This document shows, one piece after another, positions 1 through 4,524 of a stretch of DNA of 5,621 nt. The notes under the pieces are model-generated. The model was not told where the DNA came from. It made no database searches and was given only the letters and a program-made list of their open reading frames with translations. The stretch comes from Fimbriimonadales bacterium. Its GTDB lineage: Bacteria; Armatimonadota; Fimbriimonadia; Fimbriimonadales; GBS-DC. Both the position numbers and the translations under genes were made by a program. The stretch's first letter is position 1, and every line of letters starts with the position of its first letter. The DNA lies in NCBI GenBank assembly GCA_026416065.1, contig JAOAFW010000321.1, positions 1 through 5,621 on the forward strand, read 5' to 3'.

Positions 1-67
1 GCTCTTGCTTCAGCGCGACTTCGAACAGCGCACGGGCGTACCGTCGGGCGACGCGAATATCGACCAT
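1..67 (-). CDS. atpH: F-type ATP synthase delta subunit (AtpH), N-terminal fragment
   Basis: Only the first 22 codons are inside the window; the gene continues past position 1. The reverse complement starts ATG at 67 and reads MVDIRVARRYARALFEVALK. The RRYARALFEVA stretch is the conserved first helix of the delta subunit (OSCP in mitochondria), which joins the stator b subunits to the top of the F1 alpha/beta hexamer. The start directly follows the atpF stop (TAAATG), so the two genes are probably translationally coupled. Its Shine-Dalgarno (GGAGGT, 7 nt spacing) lies inside the last atpF codons. Order atpF-atpH is standard for bacterial atp operons, which makes the call secure despite the short fragment. 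Confidence 0.9.
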   Translation of the reverse strand, partial: MVDIRVARRYARALFEVALKQE

Positions 68-625
68 TTAGCGCACCTCCGCCGTCTGAATGAACTCCTG
101 CACCAGTTTGCGGTGGCGTTCGTCGGTCATCTCCTCACGCAACAGGCGTTCGGTTGTGCGCAGCGTCAGTTCGGCGACATAGGTCTGTAGTTCGCTGCGT
201 AGTTTCTCGCTTTCCAGTTTCGCCTGCTCCTGTGCGCGGGCGACGAGATCGTCTGCCTGTCGGCGTGCATCGGCGACGATTTGGTCGCGCAGTTGCTGCG
301 CCTCGCCGACGGCTTGCTGGATGCGCTCGCGCGCTTCGGCTTCGATTTGCGCCAGGCGCGCCTCGTACTCGCTGCGCAGTTGCTCCATCGCGCGGCGGTC
401 GGCTTCGATCTTGTCGTAGGTGGCGTTGATGTCCTGCCGACGCGCCTCCAGCATCGCGCCGAGCGGCTTCCAGAAGAACTTGGTCATCACCCACAGCAGC
501 AGCAGGAAACCAACCAGCTGGATAATCAGGATATTGAAGTCGATTCCGAGCAGCTTGAGCAAGCCGCCGCCCTCGCCTTCTGCTGCCGCTATCAGGTTCG
601 GTAGATGCGCGTAGATATCGAACAT
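68..625 (-). CDS. atpF: F-type ATP synthase b subunit (AtpF)
   Basis: This 185-residue peripheral-stalk subunit anchors F1 to the membrane a subunit and holds delta/alpha/beta still during rotation. One N-terminal membrane helix is visible at about residues 29-48 (hydrophobic, then TKFFWKPL, the usual b-subunit boundary motif). A long, charged, Ala/Glu/Arg-rich coiled coil follows from about residue 55 to the end. The first 28 residues form an extra N-terminal segment with a glycine/glutamate cluster (EGEGGG). I chose ATG at 625 because GAGGAGGA (635-642) sits 9 nt upstream. An in-frame start at 670 would add 15 unlikely residues and would have no such site. A hairpin (641-666) abuts the ribosome binding site. 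There is one b gene and no b' partner in the visible part. Confidence 0.95.
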   Translation of the reverse strand: MFDIYAHLPNLIAAAEGEGGGLLKLLGIDFNILIIQLVGFLLLLWVMTKFFWKPLGAMLEARRQDINATYDKIEADRRAMEQLRSEYEARLAQIEAEARERIQQAVGEAQQLRDQIVADARRQADDLVARAQEQAKLESEKLRSELQTYVAELTLRTTERLLREEMTDERHRKLVQEFIQTAEVR

Positions 626-640
626 CGCCTGTAATCCTCC

Positions 641-666
641 TCGGGGGCAGACCGCGCCGCCCCCGA
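641..666 (-). promoter_or_regulatory. Intercistronic hairpin abutting the atpF ribosome binding site
   Basis: Perfect 8-bp GC-rich stem: TCGGGGGC (641-648) pairs with GCCCCCGA (659-666) around a 10-nt loop. In the mRNA it lies between the atpE stop and the atpF start. Its 3' arm shares its last two bases with the GAGGAGGA ribosome binding site (635-642). There is no T-tract after it on the minus strand, so it is not an ordinary intrinsic terminator. A role in lowering atpF initiation or protecting the 3' end of atpE mRNA is inferred. Confidence 0.6.
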
Positions 667-674
667 CCAATCAT

Positions 675-935
675 TTACTGACCGACGGTGGGCAAGCGTC
701 CCTGCAGCAGGAAGAAGATGACGAACGAGAACAGCACAAGCGACTCGATAAACGCCAGACCGATAATCATACCGGTTTGAATGCGTCCTGCCATTTCAGG
801 CTGTCGCGCCATGCCTTCCATCGCGCCTGCAACCGCGCGCCCTTGACCTAAGCCTGCGCCGATAACCGCCAGCGGCAGACCCAGTCCAACTGCCAATGCG
901 AGACCCATCAGATAGAGACCTGTACCTACTTCCAT
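675..935 (-). CDS. atpE: F-type ATP synthase c subunit (AtpE, proteolipid)
   Basis: This 86-residue hairpin of two membrane helices forms the rotating c-ring. Helix 1 (about 5-33) ends in the glycine-rich GAGLGQG. The polar loop is ARQPE (43-47), which contacts gamma/epsilon. Helix 2 (about 52-78) carries the ion-carrying carboxylate Glu64 in FIESL. Gln31 and Ser65 occupy two positions that are sodium ligands in Ilyobacter/Propionigenium rings, but the other two sites are Leu66 and Phe69 rather than Thr and Tyr, so the coupling ion is unclear. ATG at 935 has a strong AAGGAGG 8 nt upstream, the best ribosome binding site in this operon, as expected for a subunit needed in about 8-17 copies. 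The gene is flanked by 75-nt and 49-nt spacers that both contain hairpins. Confidence 0.97.
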   Translation of the reverse strand: MEVGTGLYLMGLALAVGLGLPLAVIGAGLGQGRAVAGAMEGMARQPEMAGRIQTGMIIGLAFIESLVLFSFVIFFLLQGRLPTVGQ

Positions 936-964
936 CGTTCTTTCCTCCTTGTTTAGTCAGTGTG

Positions 965-1006
965 CTCCGCGTTTCCGTGCGGAGGTTCTCCTCTCTATTG
1001 AGAGGA
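965..1006 (-). promoter_or_regulatory. Two adjacent hairpins in the atpB-atpE spacer
   Basis: Hairpin one is TCCTCTC (989-995) with GAGAGGA (1000-1006) and a 4-nt loop; it comes just after the atpB stop. Hairpin two is CTCCGC (965-970) with GCGGAG (979-984) and an 8-nt loop. Both are perfect and lie upstream of the atpE ribosome binding site without covering it. No T-tract follows on the minus strand. E. coli has a long atpE leader that enhances translation and RNA processing sites around atpE; a similar role here is inference. Confidence 0.5.
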
Positions 1007-1010
1007 AATC

Positions 1011-1766
1011 TTAATGCGCATGCGCATGCTCGCCGTGATGTTCCTCGTGATGCTCCGTCGCCAGCGATAGATAGATAAGCGTCAGAATCGAGAACACGAA
1101 CGCCTGCACAAACGCGACCAACAGTCCCAGTAGCATCACAGGGAACTGGATCGGCAAGGGCAAATAGATTGCTTTGAAAATCGGCATCGCCAGCGCGGTA
1201 ATCAGCGCCATTGTGACCTGCTCCTTACCGAACATGTTCGCATACAGACGAATCGAGAGCGAAACGGGTTTGGCTAACTCACTGACGATTTCGATGACGA
1301 ACAGCAGCGGCGAAAGTAGCACCGGCACCTCGCCCCAACGCGCGAAGTGCTTCAAGTAGCCGCCGATTCCACGCGCCCGAATGCCCTCATATTGCACGTA
1401 AACAATCACGATAAGCGCGAGCGCAATCGTGGTGTTCAGGCTCGCAGTGGGGGCGATTCCGGGCGGGATCAAGCCCATCAAGTTGCTGAAGAGAATGAAG
1501 AGAAAAATCGTGCCTGCGAGGGGCACATATTTACGCCCGTGCTCGCCCACAACGCTCACGGCAAGGTTGTCAAAGAATTCATAGATGATTTCCGCAAGGT
1601 TTTGCAGGCGTCCGGGGCGTTTCTGCATACTACGGGTCGCGGCGAAAGCAAACACCAGAAGCGCCAGCGCCGCAATTCCTGATAGCACCGAAAAAACGGG
1701 CGGCGCGATTTCCGCAGCGATGCCCGTTTGTGTGAGAACCCAGAAACCGTTCAGCTGTTCCTCCAC
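1011..1766 (-). CDS. atpB: F-type ATP synthase a subunit (AtpB)
   Basis: This 251-residue membrane subunit forms the two ion half-channels facing the c-ring. Recognisable parts are the FSNLMGLIPP...PTASLNTTIALAL region (93-117), the SELAKPVSLSIRLYANMFG helix with the essential arginine at 173 (equivalent to E. coli Arg210), and the last helix FVQAFVFSILTLIYL (219-233) with a conserved Gln221. Five to six hydrophobic segments are visible. The start codon is GTG at 1766; no ATG is available nearby, and GGAG lies 10 nt upstream. The protein ends in an unusual tail from 238 with seven His in the last 13 residues. It is the first gene of the operon, directly behind a strong promoter, and no atpI precedes it. 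Confidence 0.96.
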   Translation of the reverse strand: MEEQLNGFWVLTQTGIAAEIAPPVFSVLSGIAALALLVFAFAATRSMQKRPGRLQNLAEIIYEFFDNLAVSVVGEHGRKYVPLAGTIFLFILFSNLMGLIPPGIAPTASLNTTIALALIVIVYVQYEGIRARGIGGYLKHFARWGEVPVLLSPLLFVIEIVSELAKPVSLSIRLYANMFGKEQVTMALITALAMPIFKAIYLPLPIQFPVMLLGLLVAFVQAFVFSILTLIYLSLATEHHEEHHGEHAHAH

Positions 1767-1802
1767 TGATGCGCGTCTCCTTCGCCTTCCTTAGACGCGA
1801 GT

Positions 1803-1832
1803 ATTATACCCGCTGGTTAACTCGCGCGTCAA
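1803..1832 (-). promoter_or_regulatory. Sigma70-type promoter of the atp operon
   Basis: On the minus strand the -35 is TTGACG (1827-1832) and the -10 is a consensus TATAAT (1803-1808), with an 18-bp spacer. Transcription should start near 1796, giving a leader of about 30 nt before the atpB GTG. An imperfect inverted repeat (GACGCGAG at 1794-1801, CTCGCGCGTC at 1821-1830) brackets the -10. One arm covers the predicted start site and the other overlaps the -35, so it could be an operator. Confidence 0.75.
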
Positions 1833-2020
1833 GGGGGCAATCCGATCCATTAACAAGCTGGTATCCCCGGCAGGGCACGGAACAACGAAAACAACAAAAG
1901 TGTCCGCCAGCGTCGCGAAGCTCGGCTCCGTTAAGACTGTGAGCACCGACAACAGTTCCCTGAATCATGTCGGGATTCCAATCCCAATTTGAGAAATTCT
2001 CATTTTTGATGGGGCAAGAC
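1833..2020. other. Divergent intergenic region between the atp promoter and the DUF2089 promoter
   Basis: No gene is supportable here. The open frames crossing it are antisense to or out of frame with the zinc-ribbon gene. It holds a short hairpin (GGGAT 1972-1976 with ATCCC 1981-1985) and a perfect dyad at 1990-2002. Base composition becomes more AT-rich from about 1985 towards the rightward promoter. No tRNA or other structured RNA was recognised in the stretch from 1833 to 1970. Confidence 0.6.
1990..2002. promoter_or_regulatory. Perfect dyad TGAGAA-A-TTCTCA, possible operator
   Basis: A 13-bp element with 6-bp arms and a single central base. It sits 18 bp upstream of the -35 (2021) of the rightward promoter. 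That location suits an activator or an upstream repressor site for the DUF2089-DUF4097 unit. The binding protein is unknown; the DUF2089 protein itself, with its HTH-like segment, is one candidate by inference only. Confidence 0.45.
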
Positions 2021-2050
2021 TTGACTTTTTTGAAACCCGTCGGGTATCAT
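2021..2050 (+). promoter_or_regulatory. Sigma70-type promoter of the DUF2089-DUF4097 operon
   Basis: The -35 is TTGACT (2021-2026), the spacer is 18 bp, and the -10 is TATCAT (2045-2050). The predicted start of transcription is near 2057, only about 4 nt before the ATG at 2061. There is no Shine-Dalgarno sequence between them, so the transcript is probably leaderless or nearly so. Confidence 0.65.
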
Positions 2051-2060
2051 GCAACGCATT

Positions 2061-2453
2061 ATGAAAAAGCGGTATGCCCAACCGACGCGCTGCCCTCTTT
2101 GCAGCGGGAAACTCGTCATTACGCAGGTGACCTGCGAAGACTGCGGTTCGAGTGTGCAAGGGCAATTCCTGCCGAACCGCTTTAGTCAGCTCGATAATGA
2201 GCAGCTGGAATTTTTGGAAGTTTTTTTGCGCAATCGCGGGATGCTGGCGGGTGTGGAACGCGAACTGGGCATCAGCTACCCCACCGCGCGCAACAAGCTG
2301 GATGCTTTGCTGCTGGCGCTGGGGCTGACCCCAACTACAGCTCAGGATCAAAATGGCTATCTTGCGGAGCAGCGGCGGGAGATTTTAGACCTGCTGGAGC
2401 ATGGTCAAATCACTGCCGAGGAAGCAGCGCGTAAGCTGCGCAGTTTGCGATGA
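2061..2453 (+). CDS. DUF2089-type zinc-ribbon/HTH protein with C-terminal SHOCT-like tail
   Basis: A 130-residue cytoplasmic protein. An N-terminal zinc ribbon is formed by Cys11, Cys14, Cys25 and Cys28 (CPLC...CEDC). Residues about 44-89 (EQLEFLEVFLRNRG, then VERELGISYPTARNKLDALL) match the helix-turn-helix-like core of the DUF2089 family, which suggests DNA binding; the exact role of the family is not known to me. Residues about 104-130 (REILDLLEHGQITAEEAARKL) are a SHOCT/YvlB-N-like helical pair, also found at the start of the next protein. An in-frame ATG at 2049 lies inside the -10 box, so I chose ATG at 2061. No ribosome binding site precedes it. The next gene follows after 12 nt, with its AAGGAGG overlapping this stop codon, so the two form an operon. 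Confidence 0.85.
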   Translation: MKKRYAQPTRCPLCSGKLVITQVTCEDCGSSVQGQFLPNRFSQLDNEQLEFLEVFLRNRGMLAGVERELGISYPTARNKLDALLLALGLTPTTAQDQNGYLAEQRREILDLLEHGQITAEEAARKLRSLR

Positions 2454-2465
2454 AGGAGGACATAG

Positions 2466-3707
2466 ATGAGCAACCGACAGGAAACGCTGATTCGAATACT
2501 GAACCTGATGCAACAGGGTACCGTGACGCCTGAAGAGGCGGCAGACCTGATCGACGCGCTCTATGAAGTTGCGCCTGCGCCGGAGCCGAGCGCGTCGCAG
2601 GGTGAGAACACGGCGTCCAACGGCAATGGCAGCACCCAACCGGGGCGCGGGCTGTTCGACCAGATCCTGCGCGCGGCGGAGGAAGCGGTCAAAGCCACAG
2701 GTCAAGCCGTGCGTAGTGTGAACTGGGAGCAAATCGGGCAAAGCGTGCGCGAACAAACGCAGCGCAGCATGGAGGAACTGCGCAAAACCTTAGAGGAACT
2801 GGAACGCGGCGACTGGTCCTTGGGGCGGTGGGGCAAATACGAAGCCGACTTGCAGCAGACGATGGACCTTGCGATTGCTGGGGGACATTCGCTGTCCATC
2901 GAACTCCCCGCAGGCGATATCCACATCGTAGGCGGTTTCGACGGGGGACGGGTCGAAGCCGACATCCGCCTGCGGGGAGCCGACCTGCAAAGCATCGAAC
3001 AGGCAAAAACGACTTATAGCCTGACCGTGGAGCAGACCGAGAACGGCGTGCGCATCACTGCGCCGCAACTCGAAGGCGACCTGCGGCAGAAAGTGAACCT
3101 GAAACTACAAATCCCCCGCCAGGTCAACCTACACGTGCGCACGGAGCGCAAAGGCGATATCGAGATCGAGAAACTGGACGGCGACCTTGACTTACGCACC
3201 CCGCACGGCGACATGACCCTGCGCCATGTTCAGGGCAACGCGAAGCTGGAGACCGTCAACGGCGATATTCTCATTCAAGACATGCAGGGCGAGCGGGTGG
3301 CAATCACAGTGGTCAACGGAGACACGACCCTGCGCGACCTGCAAGTGGATAGCGTGACCATTCAAGCCACGAACGGCGACACCGAAACGGAACGCATCGT
3401 CGTCCGTAATCTTAAGGTAGAGACGGTGCGCGGCGATATTCAGCTGGACTCATTAGAGCCGATTCGGGGCGAGGTGCGTCTAACCACAGTGAAAGGCGAT
3501 ATCTTGGTTCAGGCGCCGGACGGAAATGACTGCCGCGTGCAGATGCACAATACCGCAGGCGACATCGAGTGCGCTCTGGAGTGTCGTGAGGTCGTGTCGG
3601 ATCGGCGTTCATATACTGGCGTTGCTGGCGATGGAACGGGAACCCTCGCGCTGGAGACCGTCCATGGGGATCTGCGCGTCGTGCTACGCGCGCACGAGAC
3701 GGCTTGA
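2466..3707 (+). CDS. DUF4097-type beta-solenoid protein with N-terminal SHOCT-like module
   Basis: A 413-residue protein of the DUF4097 (YvlB/LiaG-like, 'putative adhesin') type. Residues 1-35 are a helical module (ILNLMQQGTVTPEEAADLIDAL) like the tail of the preceding protein. Residues 36-60 are a low-complexity Pro/Ser/Asn/Gly linker. Residues 62-130 are charged amphipathic helix. From about 140 on, beta strands recur with a Gly-Asp turn at residues 151, 231, 249, 267, 286, 305, 324, 345, 366 and 402, giving a rung of 18-21 residues typical of a right-handed beta helix. There is no signal peptide or membrane segment, so it appears cytosolic, unlike DUF4097 proteins that carry membrane helices. 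ATG at 2466 has AAGGAGG at 2453-2459. Family members are often tied to envelope stress, but the molecular function is unknown. Confidence 0.85.
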   Translation: MSNRQETLIRILNLMQQGTVTPEEAADLIDALYEVAPAPEPSASQGENTASNGNGSTQPGRGLFDQILRAAEEAVKATGQAVRSVNWEQIGQSVREQTQRSMEELRKTLEELERGDWSLGRWGKYEADLQQTMDLAIAGGHSLSIELPAGDIHIVGGFDGGRVEADIRLRGADLQSIEQAKTTYSLTVEQTENGVRITAPQLEGDLRQKVNLKLQIPRQVNLHVRTERKGDIEIEKLDGDLDLRTPHGDMTLRHVQGNAKLETVNGDILIQDMQGERVAITVVNGDTTLRDLQVDSVTIQATNGDTETERIVVRNLKVETVRGDIQLDSLEPIRGEVRLTTVKGDILVQAPDGNDCRVQMHNTAGDIECALECREVVSDRRSYTGVAGDGTGTLALETVHGDLRVVLRAHETA

Positions 3708-3733
3708 GCCAGCAACTCAAGGTGAGACCAATC

Positions 3734-3761
3734 GCCCCCGCGTTTGCGGGGGCTTTTTTTT
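3734..3761 (+). terminator. Intrinsic terminator after the DUF4097 gene
   Basis: An 8-bp perfect stem (GCCCCCGC 3734-3741, GCGGGGGC 3746-3753) with loop GTTT is followed by eight T (3754-3761). It lies 26 nt after the stop codon and ends the DUF2089-DUF4097 unit. No A-tract precedes the stem, so it is one-directional. Confidence 0.95.
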
Positions 3762-3866
3762 GTAGCGTCGGCGTCTCGCCAACGACAGAGCGTTCTCCGT
3801 AGCGTCGGCGTCCCCGCCGACGACATCGCCCTGCGTAGCGTCGGCGTCTCGCCGACGAACGCAGGG
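3762..3866. repeat. Three tandem palindromic repeats, 36-37 bp period
   Basis: The 14-mer GTAGCGTCGGCGTC occurs exactly at 3762-3775, 3799-3812 and 3835-3848. Each copy continues as TCGCCGACGA or a close variant, forming a hairpin of type CGTCGGCG-TCT-CGCCGACG; copy 1 has one mismatch, while copies 2 and 3 are perfect. In copy 3 the pairing is extended by CCCTGCGT (3829-3836) with ACGCAGGG (3859-3866), giving a hairpin of about 38 nt. The 12-13 nt between cores is not conserved. The array directly follows the T-tract of the terminator. It resembles dispersed intergenic palindromic repeats (REP/MITE-like); no coding role is supported. Confidence 0.8.
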
Positions 3867-3879
3867 AATCCTATAGAGT

Positions 3880-4188
3880 ATGGAAACCTTCGTGGCGGCG
3901 CTGACGGTCTTCGTGCTGGCGATTTTTGTGGGGTTCGAGGTGATTACCAAAGTGCCTCCCACGCTGCACACCCCTCTGATGTCCGGTTCCAACGCCATCT
4001 CGGGCATCACGATTATCGGCGCGATATTGTCGGCGGGGGCGCAGCACACTACACCGAGCGCGGTGCTGGGCACGCTTGCTGTGATTTTCGCCACGATTAA
4101 TGTGGTGGGCGGTTTTCTGGTGACGAATCGAATGCTGCAGATGTTCAAGCCCGCGCGTCGCGAACTGCCCGACCGTCAGGTAAAATAA
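3880..4188 (+). CDS. pntAB: NAD(P) transhydrogenase alpha-2 subunit (PntAB-type membrane protein)
   Basis: A 102-residue membrane protein with about three hydrophobic helices (3-20, 38-54, 60-82). The segment from VGFEVITKVPPTLHTPLMSG through SNAISGITIIGA and the later ATINVVGGFLVTNRML (71-86) are the signature of the small transhydrogenase membrane subunit. In organisms with a three-part enzyme it sits between PntAA (NAD-binding) and PntB. The holoenzyme couples hydride transfer from NADH to NADP+ to inward proton movement. Neither partner gene is present here: a terminator and repeats lie to the left and a thioredoxin-fold gene to the right. The start at 3880 is the only ATG; an in-frame stop lies at 3874-3876. 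The ribosome binding site is weak, and no promoter is evident between the terminator and the gene. Confidence 0.88.
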   Translation: METFVAALTVFVLAIFVGFEVITKVPPTLHTPLMSGSNAISGITIIGAILSAGAQHTTPSAVLGTLAVIFATINVVGGFLVTNRMLQMFKPARRELPDRQVK

Positions 4189-4204
4189 CTACGGAGGCGC
4201 GACG

Positions 4205-4519
4205 ATGCGAATTGAACTACTCTACTATCCCGAGTGCCCCTCTCACGAGCGCGCGCTGGAGTTGATTTATGAAGCGCTCGCGCAGGAGAGCGCAACGGCA
4301 GAGGTGGAGGTGATCCGCATCGACACGCAGGCACAGGCAGAAGCGTATCACTTCATCGGCTCGCCCACGATACGCATCGACGGGCGCGAGCTGCAACCCC
4401 AACCCAATTTGCCCTACCGCCTGACCTGCCGCGCGTTCCTACGCGAAGACGGACGCCTCTCGCCCCTGCCCTCGCTGAGCATGCTGCGTGAGGCGATCCG
4501 AACCACAGAAGGAGGTTGA
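4205..4519 (+). CDS. Small thioredoxin-fold protein with a single active-site-like cysteine
   Basis: A 104-residue cytoplasmic protein that opens with a beta strand and MRIELLYYPECPSH, the layout of thioredoxin/glutaredoxin-like proteins. Cys11 is at the usual nucleophile position, but the fourth residue of the motif is His14, so there is no CxxC. IGSPTIRIDG (51-60) supplies the cis-proline loop (Pro54) next to the active site. A second cysteine is Cys75 in YRLTCRAF. Proteins of this shape are usually annotated only as thioredoxin family or mercury-related thioredoxin-like proteins; the substrate is unknown. ATG at 4205 has GGAGG 7 nt upstream, and the gene starts 16 nt after pntAB, so co-transcription is likely. 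Its stop overlaps the region of the next gene's ribosome binding site, 5 nt before the next ATG. Confidence 0.75.
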   Translation: MRIELLYYPECPSHERALELIYEALAQESATAEVEVIRIDTQAQAEAYHFIGSPTIRIDGRELQPQPNLPYRLTCRAFLREDGRLSPLPSLSMLREAIRTTEGG

Positions 4520-4524
4520 GGCGT

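Noticed and set aside
626..670. Longer atpF start at 670
   Set aside because: The added residues (MVGGGAVCPRGG...) come from the hairpin spacer, and the strong ribosome binding site at 635-642 points to ATG at 625.
135..674. Second minus-strand frame of 179 codons over atpF
   Set aside because: A frame-shifted shadow of atpF with an Arg/Gly/Ala-biased composition and no recognisable family.
1936..1956. Short inverted repeat ACTGT...ACAGT in the divergent intergenic region
   Set aside because: Only 5-bp arms with an 11-nt gap; expected by chance and not placed at a promoter.
2049..2060. Upstream ATG for the DUF2089-type gene
   Set aside because: This ATG lies within the predicted -10 box and would not be transcribed from that promoter; the zinc-ribbon protein reads well from 2061.
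3762..3866. CRISPR-like array (regular repeats with variable sequence between)
   Set aside because: Only three units, the between-core segments are just 12-13 nt, the repeat is itself a near-complete palindrome, and no cas gene is in the window.
3717..4148. Long minus-strand open frame across the repeats and pntAB
   Set aside because: It is antisense to a clear PntAB gene, and its arginine/aspartate-rich product comes from the GC-rich repeats; no start signal or domain.
4516..4524. TTG start for the peroxiredoxin-like gene
   Set aside because: It sits directly against the Shine-Dalgarno sequence, leaving no spacing; ATG at 4525 has ideal spacing.
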